Assembly (NCBI GenBank): GCA_029309925.1
Contig: JARKND010000001.1
Span: forward strand, 1,116,001 to 1,180,000
Reading direction: 5' to 3'
From: Fulvivirgaceae bacterium JP3-4
GTDB taxonomy: Bacteria > Bacteroidota > Bacteroidia > Cytophagales > Cyclobacteriaceae
DNA length: 64,000 bases
Positions 35,182 through 43,060 of the stretch are shown piece by piece. The notes below the pieces were generated by a model, which was not told where the DNA came from, did not search any database, and was given only the letters and a program-made list of their open reading frames with translations. A program made the translations under genes and the position numbers. The first letter of the stretch is position 1. Each line of letters starts with the position of its first letter.

Positions 35182-36237
35182 TCAAACCCCGGAAGAAGAA
35201 TGATTATGCGTCTCTGTGGGCCGCCCTTTCAGCGTGCGACCCTTTTTAAAAACCTGTCGACCTTTGTTCACACCCTGGCGAATTTCGCGTTGTTTCTCCA
35301 CAGGCAATGTGATAATCTCTTTACATTCTGTGGAACAACATCCATCATATTTTGCCGCACATTCTGAACATTGAATAAATAACAGGTGGCACCCGTCATT
35401 CTTGCAGTTTGTGTGGTCATCACATGGCTTTCCACATTGGTGACAGGTTGCGATGATGTCATCTGTGATTCGTTCGCCAAGACGTTCGTCAAACACGAAG
35501 TTTTTGCCGATGAATTTATTTTCAAGTCCCTGTGCTTTCACTTCCTGCGCATACTTGATGATGCCCCCTTCGAGTTGAAAGACGTTCTTGAATCCGATGT
35601 GCTTCATCCAGGCACTTGCCTTCTCGCAGCGAATGCCGCCTGTGCAATACATCAGTAGGTTCTTGTCTTTCTGTTCCTTCATGATGTCTTCCACGATCTG
35701 GAGCTCCTCGCGGAACGTATCCACATCGGGGCAGATGGCATTTCTAAAATGCCCGACTTCGCTCTCATAGTGATTGCGCATGTCAACGATGATCGTATTG
35801 GGGTCATCAGCGAGCGCATTGAATTCTTGTGCGTTGACATGGACACCCTTCTTCGTTACATCGAATGTGCTGTCGTCCAGACCATCGGCCACAATCTTCT
35901 TGCGCACCAGAATTTTCAGCTTGAAAAACGACTTACCATTATCTTCAACGGCAATGTTCAGGCGAACACCGTTCAGAAAATCGATCCCGTAAAGGTATTT
36001 TCTGAAAGCGTCAAGGTTTGCCTCGGGTGCGCTGATCTGCGCGTTTATACCCTCGTTTGCTACATAAATACGACCTAATACCCCAAGCTTTTCGAGATTC
36101 AGAAAGAGCTCGTCTCTTAGCTTCTGGGGATCGGAAATCTGATGGTATTGGTAAAATGAGATGGTTATTCTCTTCTCCTGGGCGCCACGCATCTTCTCCT
36201 TGAGAATACGGCCCTCTATCCGGTTGTGTAATGGCAT
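35182..36237 (-). CDS. trhO: tRNA uridine(34) hydroxylase (TrhO, UPF0176 rhodanese)
   Basis: A 351-residue protein with an N-terminal ferredoxin-like UPF0176 domain (GRIYVANEGINAQIS) and a rhodanese domain with the active-site Cys in MYCTGGIRCEKASAWM. The C-terminus has the Cys-rich cluster CHQCGKPCDDHTNCKNDGC and CSECAAKYDGCC seen in long TrhO proteins, a likely zinc site. TrhO hydroxylates U34 of certain tRNAs on the way to wobble modifications. Confidence 0.93.
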   Translation of the reverse strand: MPLHNRIEGRILKEKMRGAQEKRITISFYQYHQISDPQKLRDELFLNLEKLGVLGRIYVANEGINAQISAPEANLDAFRKYLYGIDFLNGVRLNIAVEDNGKSFFKLKILVRKKIVADGLDDSTFDVTKKGVHVNAQEFNALADDPNTIIVDMRNHYESEVGHFRNAICPDVDTFREELQIVEDIMKEQKDKNLLMYCTGGIRCEKASAWMKHIGFKNVFQLEGGIIKYAQEVKAQGLENKFIGKNFVFDERLGERITDDIIATCHQCGKPCDDHTNCKNDGCHLLFIQCSECAAKYDGCCSTECKEIITLPVEKQREIRQGVNKGRQVFKKGRTLKGRPTETHNHSSSGV

Positions 36238-36507
36238 AAAGCGCTGATTAATTGCAGGTTAATCGAGTTCTTCTGTGGTTGTAAACCTCAAAGATACGAA
36301 GAATTTGCTACCCCTCCTAGCCTCCCCCAAGGGGGACTCGGCAGCTACAACGCTCACAACTGCATTCAAAATGCGTCTTGCGCTAAATGCCATCGAACGT
36401 ACATCTCAAGGTTTTCAAATATTTGCTCGTTCTTCACCGCGAGGTGCAAGGCGCATGCTCCGATTCGGAGTAACGGGAAAAGCTCAGTGCGATTTCCACG
36501 CGGAATA
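36238..36507. other. Intergenic region flanking the higBA locus, with a small GC-rich hairpin
   Basis: About 270 bases between the trhO start and higA end. TCCCCC (36323-36328) and GGGGGA (36331-36336) form a tight hairpin. A plus-strand ORF of 112 codons crosses it but enters higA antisense and matches nothing I recognise. I see no RNA gene. Confidence 0.4.
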
Positions 36508-36897
36508 CTACTTAACTTCGATCAGCTTATATGGTCTGTTGAATGCTTCTTGCGAAACTTTGAAGTATTCGGAGAGCGTTCGGATATTTGCTTTAGAAAG
36601 ACCTTTCTTATAATTCAAGATATCAGACACCAGGCCCTTCCCGACATGAAGTATCTCAGTTAAATCCTTTGCCTTCAGGTTTTTTCCGGACATTAGCGAC
36701 TTTAGCAGCTCGATGGGATCCTGATTATCAAATGTGTTGTGGTCTTCGTCCCATTGTTCGATCAATAATGTTAACAGATCGATTTCGTCTTTCATCTCTT
36801 TGTTCTTGGGATAGGCATCAACTAACCTTTCAAGAATTTTTGTGTACTCTTTGTATTGTGTCTTCGATTTGATCACTCTAAACTTCAGCGCCACCAT
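36508..36897 (-). CDS. higA: HigA-type antitoxin with C-terminal helix-turn-helix
   Basis: A 129-residue protein. The N-terminal half is helical (YTKILERLVDAYPKNKEMKDE), and the C-terminal half is an XRE helix-turn-helix (LKAKDLTEILHVGKGLVSDILN). The layout is that of HigA antitoxins that neutralise HigB mRNA interferases and repress their own operon. The reading frame is intact although the preceding toxin gene is frameshifted. It starts 2 bases after the higB stop. Confidence 0.85.
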   Translation of the reverse strand: MVALKFRVIKSKTQYKEYTKILERLVDAYPKNKEMKDEIDLLTLLIEQWDEDHNTFDNQDPIELLKSLMSGKNLKAKDLTEILHVGKGLVSDILNYKKGLSKANIRTLSEYFKVSQEAFNRPYKLIEVK

Positions 36898-36899
36898 AC

Positions 36900-37231
36900 C
36901 TAATAGTCTGTTATTGTATATTGTTTATTTCCGTTGCACAGGTTGCTATATTCCGCATGCGTTCCAATCCATAAAACAAATAAGTGAACCTGCTTTTCGC
37001 CAAATACATATTTGCAGATCATCCTGTAGTTGTTTCCGCCAATATTAAAGACAACACGATTACTTCGTTTTCCCAGTAGATCGGCCGAGCCAAATGTTTG
37101 CCTGATATCGGACGGCAAGTTCCAGTCAGCATATTTATTGCTGAAAGCCAACTTGCAAATGAAGGCCGACTGCGCACCTGGTTTTTTGCGTAGTCTTCGA
37201 TTGTTTCTCTTTTAATTAGGCGAATTCTCAT
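36900..37231 (-). pseudogene. higB: HigB-type toxin gene with a -1 frameshift
   Basis: The ATG at 37231 begins MRIRLIKRETIEDYAKN, and the frame runs through SFASWLSA before being lost. The remaining KYADWNLPSDIRQTFGSADLL, VFNIGGNNYRMI and the C-terminal YSNL region continue in the next frame. Together they form a full HigB-like mRNA interferase of about 110 residues. One A is missing from the minus-strand sequence ATAAAT at about 37134-37136; restoring it gives ATA AAA TAT and joins the frames. The site is not a classical slippery heptamer, so a disabled toxin is more likely than programmed frameshifting. Confidence 0.75.
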
Positions 37232-37253
37232 GGCAATATACGAGCAAAGTTGC

Positions 37254-37278
37254 AATAGTTCACAAAAAGTGAACTATT
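37254..37278. promoter_or_regulatory. Palindromic operator of the higBA operon
   Basis: Perfect 10-base arms AATAGTTCAC (37254-37263) and GTGAACTATT (37269-37278) are separated by AAAAA. They lie 23 bases upstream of the higB start, where a HigA dimer would autorepress. Confidence 0.75.
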
Positions 37279-37509
37279 AGTTTCAGCTGCTGATTCGGTT
37301 CTTCATCGAACTAGTTTTTACAGCAGCGAAAAGATAGGAAGCGACAAGCGCGGAGCAATATTCGACACTCGGAATTCAGGTTCCCCGGTGCTAGCGGTCT
37401 ACTTCGCCCTCAGTTTTCAAGGTGTACGAAAGTTCCCTTTCTTTTTTGGTAATGTCCTCTAGATATCACCTTGCTCTTTAGCGCCCGCGCGGGGGACGTT
37501 AGGAGGGGT
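37279..37509. other. Intergenic region upstream of higBA, nothing recognised
   Basis: About 230 bases between the operator and the end of the zinc-ribbon protein gene. No coding frame, RNA or clear terminator is recognised. With 36238-36507 it may mark the borders of a small inserted patch carrying the toxin-antitoxin genes (inference). Confidence 0.35.
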
Positions 37510-38127
37510 TTACTTCTTTTTCAAATCACCGCGCAACAAAGCGTTGTATTCTTTACAGGTGAGCATTCCGTGCTCGTCACAGTAGGGGCACGTTTTGTAT
37601 TCGTTCCCAAACGCACCGCGTTTCACAATGACATGCTCGCCTTTGCAGACCGGGCAGCTTACCTTGTTCGTTGGTCCGCAGTCAATCTCGTAGTTGTTTG
37701 AAAGCAGTTCTCCGGCTCGTTTCGTTTCGTTGCTTTTTTCCTTTACATACTCGGCTTCGGCCCGTTGCAACACTGCGATCGCATCGTTGTAATATTGTCC
37801 GCCTGTTCCTTTCAGCTGGATGTATTTGTTCAGCCAGTCGATGCTTTGTTTGAACTTCAGGAGGTAGTATGAATTCTTTCCAAAATAATAGGTGAGATCT
37901 GAGGGAACACTGCGCACATTGTCAAGCACGAATCTGAATTTCTGATCTGCAAGTTCGTACTGAGCGTTGTCCATGTAGTAAACACCCGAATCCAGCTGAC
38001 GCATTACCTCTGCGCGCCTGCGTTGTTCTTCCTGGCGCAAAAACTCCTGCGTGCGCTCATTCTGCTGCGCAAAAGACGCTGCACAGATCAACAGAAAAGC
38101 CGGGACAAAAAATATTCTTACACTCAT
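37510..38127 (-). CDS. Secreted TPR-like protein with C-terminal zinc ribbon
   Basis: The ATG at 38127 overlaps the ACMSD stop by 4 bases (ATGA) and gives 205 residues with a signal peptide ending ASFAQ; an ATG at 38157 is less likely. The middle has TPR-like helices (YMDNAQYELADQKFRFVLDN). The C-terminus has a DnaJ-like zinc-ribbon arrangement: SCPVCKGEH, then KTCPYCDEHG and LTCKEY. The role is unknown. A Cys-rich zinc ribbon in an exported protein is unusual for the oxidising periplasm. Confidence 0.7.
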   Translation of the reverse strand: MSVRIFFVPAFLLICAASFAQQNERTQEFLRQEEQRRRAEVMRQLDSGVYYMDNAQYELADQKFRFVLDNVRSVPSDLTYYFGKNSYYLLKFKQSIDWLNKYIQLKGTGGQYYNDAIAVLQRAEAEYVKEKSNETKRAGELLSNNYEIDCGPTNKVSCPVCKGEHVIVKRGAFGNEYKTCPYCDEHGMLTCKEYNALLRGDLKKK

Positions 38128-39131
38128 GAGAATCTTTCCAACGGTACGTTTAACCATTCTAATGCGGACCGGTAAAAAATGTTTTCAACAACGTTCTTTT
38201 CCAGGCCCATTTCTTCAATGAATTTTCCGATCTCAAGATCGCCAAGCGGGAATGGATAGTCCGTTCCCAATGTGATCTTTTCTGACCCGATCAACTTGAT
38301 GACATACTCAAGCATCATTGGATCGTGCGTTGCACTATCAACCCAAAAATGTTTGAGGTAGTTGCGCGGGCTCACATTATTGTCGATCGCAACCAGGTCG
38401 GGCCTGCAATCGAAACCATGCTGAATCCTGCCAAGCGTAGGCAGAAACGATCCGCCCGCATGCGCAAAGTTGACGCGCAACTTGGGAAGACGTTCAAAAA
38501 CTCCGCCAAAAATCATTGAGCAGATTGCACGCGAAGTTTCAGCAGGCATTCCAACAAGCCAGGGTAGCCAGTAACGCTGCATGTTCTTTTCACCCATCAT
38601 ATTCCAGGGATGAACGAGAACGGCCATACTTAATTTTTCACACGCCTCGAAAATCGGAAAAAATCTTTCCTCATTGAGGTTAAGATCGTTGACGTTTGAG
38701 CCGATCTGAACGCCCTGCAGTCCGATCTGTTTGCAACGTTCAAGCTCTTGAATTGCCAGCTCGGTGTCCTGCATCGGGATCGTAGCAAGTCCAAGATAGT
38801 GCTTCGGATGCTTTACAAGCAGATCAGCAAGATGGTCGTTGAGATATTTTGAAAGTTCGAGGCAATCGAGCGGACGCGCCCAGTATGAAAACATTACAGG
38901 GATGGTACACACCACCTGCACCTGCGTATGAAATTTTTCGTATTCCTTTATTCTCAGATCAGGATTCCAGGCATTTTCCTTGATTTCCCGGAAGAACTGA
39001 TTGCCGCGCATCATTTTAGCGTAGCCCTTCTTATGATGCTGCAGGTAGATGAAATCCCCATAGCCGAATTTCTCACTCCAGTTCGGTAATTTTTTAGGAA
39101 GAATATGCGTGTGGGAGTCAATTTTCAGCAT
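38124..39131 (-). CDS. 2-amino-3-carboxymuconate-6-semialdehyde decarboxylase (ACMSD)
   Basis: A 335-residue amidohydrolase-fold decarboxylase of the kynurenine/tryptophan degradation route; it diverts ACMS from quinolinate to 2-aminomuconate semialdehyde. The match to animal ACMSD is close: DSHTHILPK (zinc His pair), QHHKKGYAKM, TIPVMFSYWARP, HPWNMMGEKNMQRYWLPWLV and LGTDYPFPLGDLE. No other kynurenine-pathway gene is adjacent. It overlaps the zinc-ribbon protein gene. Confidence 0.92.
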   Translation of the reverse strand: MLKIDSHTHILPKKLPNWSEKFGYGDFIYLQHHKKGYAKMMRGNQFFREIKENAWNPDLRIKEYEKFHTQVQVVCTIPVMFSYWARPLDCLELSKYLNDHLADLLVKHPKHYLGLATIPMQDTELAIQELERCKQIGLQGVQIGSNVNDLNLNEERFFPIFEACEKLSMAVLVHPWNMMGEKNMQRYWLPWLVGMPAETSRAICSMIFGGVFERLPKLRVNFAHAGGSFLPTLGRIQHGFDCRPDLVAIDNNVSPRNYLKHFWVDSATHDPMMLEYVIKLIGSEKITLGTDYPFPLGDLEIGKFIEEMGLEKNVVENIFYRSALEWLNVPLERFS

Positions 39132-39220
39132 TAGCGGCCAATCAATCCGGGAAAGATCGGGAAAAATCCCCGTTCTTCAAATGTGGGTGGAAGGTGTCCT
39201 TATCTCAAGCAAATCTAAAA

Positions 39221-39269
39221 GTTTCAGGTTACAGGTCATGCCTCTAACCTGTGACCTGCAACCTGAAAC
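39221..39269. repeat. Heptad-periodic inverted repeat (GTTTCAG words)
   Basis: The left arm (39221-39240) reads GTTTCAG, GTTACAG, GTCATGC. The right arm (39245-39269), read on the other strand, gives GTTTCAG, GTTGCAG, GTCACAG, GTTA. The arms pair closely around a few bases. The element lies just past the stop of the downstream Gfo/Idh/MocA gene and may act as its terminator. Confidence 0.88.
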
Positions 39270-39272
39270 AAT

Positions 39273-40697
39273 CTAGAGGCTCCATCCTTCCCGATACTCC
39301 CGCTTCACAAACTGGTTTGCTTCATCGAAGTTCGTGATCTTCATATTTTTTGCATCCCACAAAAGCTTCTTACGACCGGGGAATCCTTCACCATTAGGAC
39401 CGCGCATCGCGTAGCTTCGAAGCGCGAGGTTACCCATGATAACTGCTTCCGTAAAAGGTCCTGCGTAATCGAATGGTGAGCTGAGCTGCATTTTGCCATA
39501 GCCAGCTTTGCATGCGTCAACCCATTGCGTGTAGTGACCATCCGGGCCTCCTGGTACGCGTGTCTGCGTCTGTTTCGGCAACTTGATGTCTTTCATACGT
39601 GACGTTGGAAGCAGGACAGGAGAGGTGTTGTAGTTACCCATCAGTTTTCCTTTCGTGCCTTCAAAGATGTATCCGCCATCCCAGTCACCCATCTGTTCAT
39701 TTGGAAGCAATTCATCCGGGCGTTTTGGCAGCAATCCACCATCCATCCAGGTGAGGTTGATATTTCCTTTTCCATCTTTGCGCAGGAACTTGAGGTGAAT
39801 AATTGACGATGCAGGACAACTTTCATCGTAGTGTGCCTGATCGAAAAATCCCTGCCATTCGGTTGTTGTGCTGCATTCGACTTCAGAAGGGAAATCGATC
39901 GGCAGAATTCTGAAAGCGGCATCCATCACGTGGCAGCCCATGTCACCGAGCGCACCTGTTCCGAAATTCCACCACCCTCTCCAGTTGAAAGGAAGGTAGG
40001 CAGGATTGTAGTCGATCGGTTTTGCAGGGCCCAGCCACAGGTCCCAGTCGAGTTCCTTTGGAATTTCATGTTTTCCGGTTGGCGTAGGAACACCCTGCGG
40101 CCACACCGGACGGTTTGTCCATGCGAGAACATTTTTTACATCGCCAATCAGTCCTGCATCAACCATCTCTTTGGCGAGTCTAACGTGGTCGGCAGACGCA
40201 AACTGATTTCCCATTTGTGTCACAACCTTGTTTTTCTTTGCAGTCTCTGCCAGCATCCGTGCTTCGAAGATCGACCATGTCAGAGGTTTCTGAACGTATA
40301 CATGCTTGCCGCGATTCATGGCAGCCATTGCCGCCACTGCGTGCGTATGGTCAGGTGTTGAGATGGTAACGGCATCGATTCCCTTTGCTTCCTTATCGAG
40401 CATCTCTCTGAAATCCTTGTAGTATTTCGCTTCAGGAAAATTCTTTTTCGAATCAACAGCCATGCGATCATCCACGTCACAGAGGAAGACAACGCGTGCC
40501 GCTGGATTTTTTGCAACCCCCGTCAGGTCACTTGTCCCTTTTCCTCCGACACCGATCCCGGCAATGTATACTGTATCGCTCGGAGGGATGTAGCCTTTTC
40601 CTCCGAGCACAAAGCGTGGAAGAATGGTAAATGCTGCACCCGCTACAGCTGCGTTCTGAATAAATTTCCTTCGTGATACATTCTTGCTGGTAGACAT
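39273..40697 (-). CDS. Exported Gfo/Idh/MocA-family oxidoreductase (copy 2)
   Basis: A 474-residue protein with a Tat-type signal (SRRKFIQNAAVAGAAFTILP). The Rossmann domain has VYIAGIGVGGKGTSDL, then VVFLCDVDD and DAVTISTPDHTHA. GKHVYVQKPLTWSIFEARML carries the conserved EKP-like lysine, and the C-terminal dimerisation and sugar-binding domain has FNWRGWWNFGTGALGDMGCHVMD. Tat-exported members of this type in Bacteroidota include GH109-like glycosidases and sugar dehydrogenases, so hydrolysis or redox of a glycan is possible. It is a paralogue of the gene upstream, separated by a terminator. Confidence 0.88.
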   Translation of the reverse strand: MSTSKNVSRRKFIQNAAVAGAAFTILPRFVLGGKGYIPPSDTVYIAGIGVGGKGTSDLTGVAKNPAARVVFLCDVDDRMAVDSKKNFPEAKYYKDFREMLDKEAKGIDAVTISTPDHTHAVAAMAAMNRGKHVYVQKPLTWSIFEARMLAETAKKNKVVTQMGNQFASADHVRLAKEMVDAGLIGDVKNVLAWTNRPVWPQGVPTPTGKHEIPKELDWDLWLGPAKPIDYNPAYLPFNWRGWWNFGTGALGDMGCHVMDAAFRILPIDFPSEVECSTTTEWQGFFDQAHYDESCPASSIIHLKFLRKDGKGNINLTWMDGGLLPKRPDELLPNEQMGDWDGGYIFEGTKGKLMGNYNTSPVLLPTSRMKDIKLPKQTQTRVPGGPDGHYTQWVDACKAGYGKMQLSSPFDYAGPFTEAVIMGNLALRSYAMRGPNGEGFPGRKKLLWDAKNMKITNFDEANQFVKREYREGWSL

Positions 40698-40747
40698 GAC
40701 GTTTTAATGTTTAGTCTTTAAATGTAGAAATGAAAAAAGACAGTTCA

Positions 40748-40782
40748 TAAAAAAAGGCCACCGTTTTGGCAGCCTTTGTTTT
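40748..40782 (-). terminator. Rho-independent terminator after Gfo/Idh/MocA copy 1
   Basis: On the minus strand AAAGGCTGCC pairs imperfectly with GGTGGCCTTT and is followed by a run of seven T residues. It begins directly after the stop of the gene at 40783. Confidence 0.8.
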
Positions 40783-42270
40783 TTATTTTCCGAGTGTCCA
40801 GCCTTGCCGGTACTCTCGTTTCACAAATTGATTTGCGGCATCGAAGTTTGTGATCTTCATGTTCTCACCATCCCACATCAGCTTGATATTTCTTCCCGGA
40901 TAATCAAACTGAGGAGCAGGATTCGGATTGCTTTCTGTAGGTTTCACTTCTCGTGGTGTGCGGATATCGTAGCTTCGTATTGCCAGGTTACCCATGAGCA
41001 CCGTTTCCGTCAATGGTCCTGCAATTTCGAAAGGTGAACTCACTTCCATTTTGCCGTAACCCGCAAGACATGCCTCCACCCACTGGGCGTAGTGGCCCTC
41101 AGCACTGCCAGGCACACGCTTGATGGTTTCAGGAACTTTTGTTTCTGCCGTCTTTGACGTTGGCAACAACTGCGGATTGGCACCATACGTTGCGCACATC
41201 ATTTTTCCCTTGGTTCCGATGAAAATCACTCCGTTGCCACCATCACCCATGCGTTCATTCGGCCCGAGTTCTTCAGGACGCTCCGGCTGAATTCCACCAT
41301 CCATCCAGTGCATCTTCACAGGACTTTTCCCGTTCTGTCCAGGGAATGTCAAAATGATGTAAGAAGAAGGAGGACAGCTGTCAGGGAAATAGCCGCGTTT
41401 GAATTCGTCAACATATACGCTACCGACACTTGCTGTTACGTCAGTTGGATATTTCAGTCCGAGCACACGGAACGGAGGCTCAATGATATGGCATCCCATG
41501 TCACCGAGTGCGCCTGTTCCATAATCCCACCATCCACGCCAGTTGAAAGGAACAATCTTTTCGACATAATCTTTATAGGGGGCGGTTCCGAGCCACAGAT
41601 CCCAGTCGAGTTCTTTTGGTACTTCGGCTTTTTTGTCGGACCACGGAATTCCCTGTGGCCAGATTGGTCTGTTCGTCCAGCAGTAAACCGTGTGAACATC
41701 TCCAATGACTCCTGCCTTGTACCAATCCATCAACTGACGAACACCATCACCAGATGCTCCCTGGTTTCCCATCTGGGTTACGACCTTGTATTTTTTTGCA
41801 GCTTCGGTTAGGATGCGAGCTTCATAGATGTCGTGCGTCAAGGGTTTCTGAACATATACGTGCTTTCCCAGCTGCATTGCTGCGAGGGCCTGTACTGCGT
41901 GGTTATGGTCAGGGGTTGACACAGATACTGCATCGATGTGCTTGTGCTCTTTATCGAGCATCTGGCGGAAGTCTTTATAATACTTTGCCTTCGGGAATGC
42001 GGCAACTGATTTTGCAGCCCTGCGATCATCAACATCGCACAGGTAACTGATTGTTGCTTTGCCGCTTTTCGCGAAGCTCGCGATATCGCTTTCGCCTTTT
42101 CCACCTACACCGATACCAGCGATGTACAATGTATCACTGGGAGCGCGGTATCCATTTCCAAGAACAAATCTGGGAACTATGGTAAACGCAGCTGCGGCCA
42201 ATCCTGCATTCTTCAAAAATTTCCGCCTCGAGTTTTCTGCAGGCGCGATCGAATTCTTCTTTACTGGCAT
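40783..42270 (-). CDS. Exported Gfo/Idh/MocA-family oxidoreductase (copy 1)
   Basis: A 495-residue paralogue of the downstream protein. It has a Tat-type signal (SRRKFLKNAGLAAAAFTIVP), LYIAGIGVGGKGESDIASF, DAVSVSTPDHNHAV and KHVYVQKPLTHDIYEARILT, and a C-terminal domain with VPFNWRGWWDYGTGALGDMGCHI. It differs by insertions near the C-terminus (TPREVKPTESNPNPAPQ). It lies 34 bases after the gluconate-dehydrogenase-subunit-3-like gene and is probably its operon partner, acting on the same periplasmic sugar. Confidence 0.88.
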   Translation of the reverse strand: MPVKKNSIAPAENSRRKFLKNAGLAAAAFTIVPRFVLGNGYRAPSDTLYIAGIGVGGKGESDIASFAKSGKATISYLCDVDDRRAAKSVAAFPKAKYYKDFRQMLDKEHKHIDAVSVSTPDHNHAVQALAAMQLGKHVYVQKPLTHDIYEARILTEAAKKYKVVTQMGNQGASGDGVRQLMDWYKAGVIGDVHTVYCWTNRPIWPQGIPWSDKKAEVPKELDWDLWLGTAPYKDYVEKIVPFNWRGWWDYGTGALGDMGCHIIEPPFRVLGLKYPTDVTASVGSVYVDEFKRGYFPDSCPPSSYIILTFPGQNGKSPVKMHWMDGGIQPERPEELGPNERMGDGGNGVIFIGTKGKMMCATYGANPQLLPTSKTAETKVPETIKRVPGSAEGHYAQWVEACLAGYGKMEVSSPFEIAGPLTETVLMGNLAIRSYDIRTPREVKPTESNPNPAPQFDYPGRNIKLMWDGENMKITNFDAANQFVKREYRQGWTLGK

Positions 42271-42304
42271 GTCAAAAGGTTTGATTGATTGGAAAACAAG
42301 TTTA

Positions 42305-42964
42305 TCAGGCGTTGAATTTCACAGCAATGTCGAGGGTGCGCTGATCATATTTTACACCGTATTGGTCGAGCACCTCCTGTGGTACGCCATCCCATTGATT
42401 TGGTTTGTTGCCTTCATAACCGAGGTCAGCGATTCCGATTTTGCTTGTGAAGAAGCCACATGCAGTCAGGTCGCGCATCGTGTTAAAGAAATTTACACCA
42501 GGTTGCATTTCAGGTTTAGCGCGCTCAGGGTAGGCGATCTCTTCAACCATTTCAATCTGTTTATCTGAAGGAAGGGATGCAAAGTCGCCATCGTATCTGC
42601 GCATGCACTGAAGATCGAGCCACTTGATTCCACCACGGATCGGAGTTTGATATCGCGGCATGTCTTTCACGATAAATTCGATAAAGTCGGGAACACCGGC
42701 CTCCGATGCGCTTCCCGAGACGTCATCTTTTGGAATGATGATATCAGCGAGCACAGTGATGGTTTTCATCTCGTGCTCATCGAAAAATTTTTCAGATGCA
42801 AGTTTGTTCTCGCGGATCAGTTCTTCCTTCGTGCGATCGATGGTAAACTTATTCTCAACTGGTCCTGCAGCCGCGCTTTCTTTTGGTCCGCAAGATTGTT
42901 GTATAAGTAAACCGGCTCCGGCTGTGCCGAGCGCGAGCGATTTTAAATATTTTCTTCTGTCCAT
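42305..42964 (-). CDS. Gluconate 2-dehydrogenase subunit 3 family protein
   Basis: The ATG at 42964 (MDRRKYLKSLALGTAGAGLL) gives 219 residues with a Tat-type leader followed by a possible lipobox-like QQSC. EMKTITVLADIIIPKDDVSGSASEAGVPDFIEF is the subunit-3 core. Small subunits of this family are co-exported with GMC flavoproteins, providing the Tat signal, in gluconate and glucoside 3-dehydrogenases. It lies directly downstream of the GMC gene with a heptad palindrome filling the gap. Confidence 0.88.
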   Translation of the reverse strand: MDRRKYLKSLALGTAGAGLLIQQSCGPKESAAAGPVENKFTIDRTKEELIRENKLASEKFFDEHEMKTITVLADIIIPKDDVSGSASEAGVPDFIEFIVKDMPRYQTPIRGGIKWLDLQCMRRYDGDFASLPSDKQIEMVEEIAYPERAKPEMQPGVNFFNTMRDLTACGFFTSKIGIADLGYEGNKPNQWDGVPQEVLDQYGVKYDQRTLDIAVKFNA

Positions 42965-42973
42965 AAAATGATG

Positions 42974-43060
42974 GTTCAAAGTTCAAGGTTCAAAATTCAA
43001 AGTTCGAGGTTCAAGGTTAACGCGGGAATCCTGCTAACCTTGAACCTTGAACCTTGAATT
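42974..43060. repeat. Heptad-periodic inverted repeat (GTTCAAG words)
   Basis: The left arm (42974-43020) has GTTCAAA, GTTCAAG, GTTCAAA, ATTCAAA, GTTCGAG, GTTCAAG, GTTA. The right arm (43035-43060), read on the other strand, gives GTTCAAG, GTTCAAG, GTTA. The innermost GTTCAAGGTTA pairs perfectly around about 14 bases. The element fills the whole gap between the GMC stop and the subunit-3 start inside one operon. Confidence 0.9.

Noticed and set aside
36323-36336. TCCCCC/GGGGGA hairpin as a terminator
   Set aside because: It has only a two-base loop and no T run, so it is noted within the intergenic region but not called as a terminator.
36275-36613. 112-codon plus-strand ORF between trhO and higA
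   Set aside because: It runs antisense into the intact higA gene, has an unusual composition and shows no recognisable domain, so it is likely spurious.
37134-37140. Programmed frameshifting in higB
   Set aside because: The site ATAAAT is not a classical slippery heptamer, and no downstream pseudoknot was recognised, so a plain deletion is preferred.
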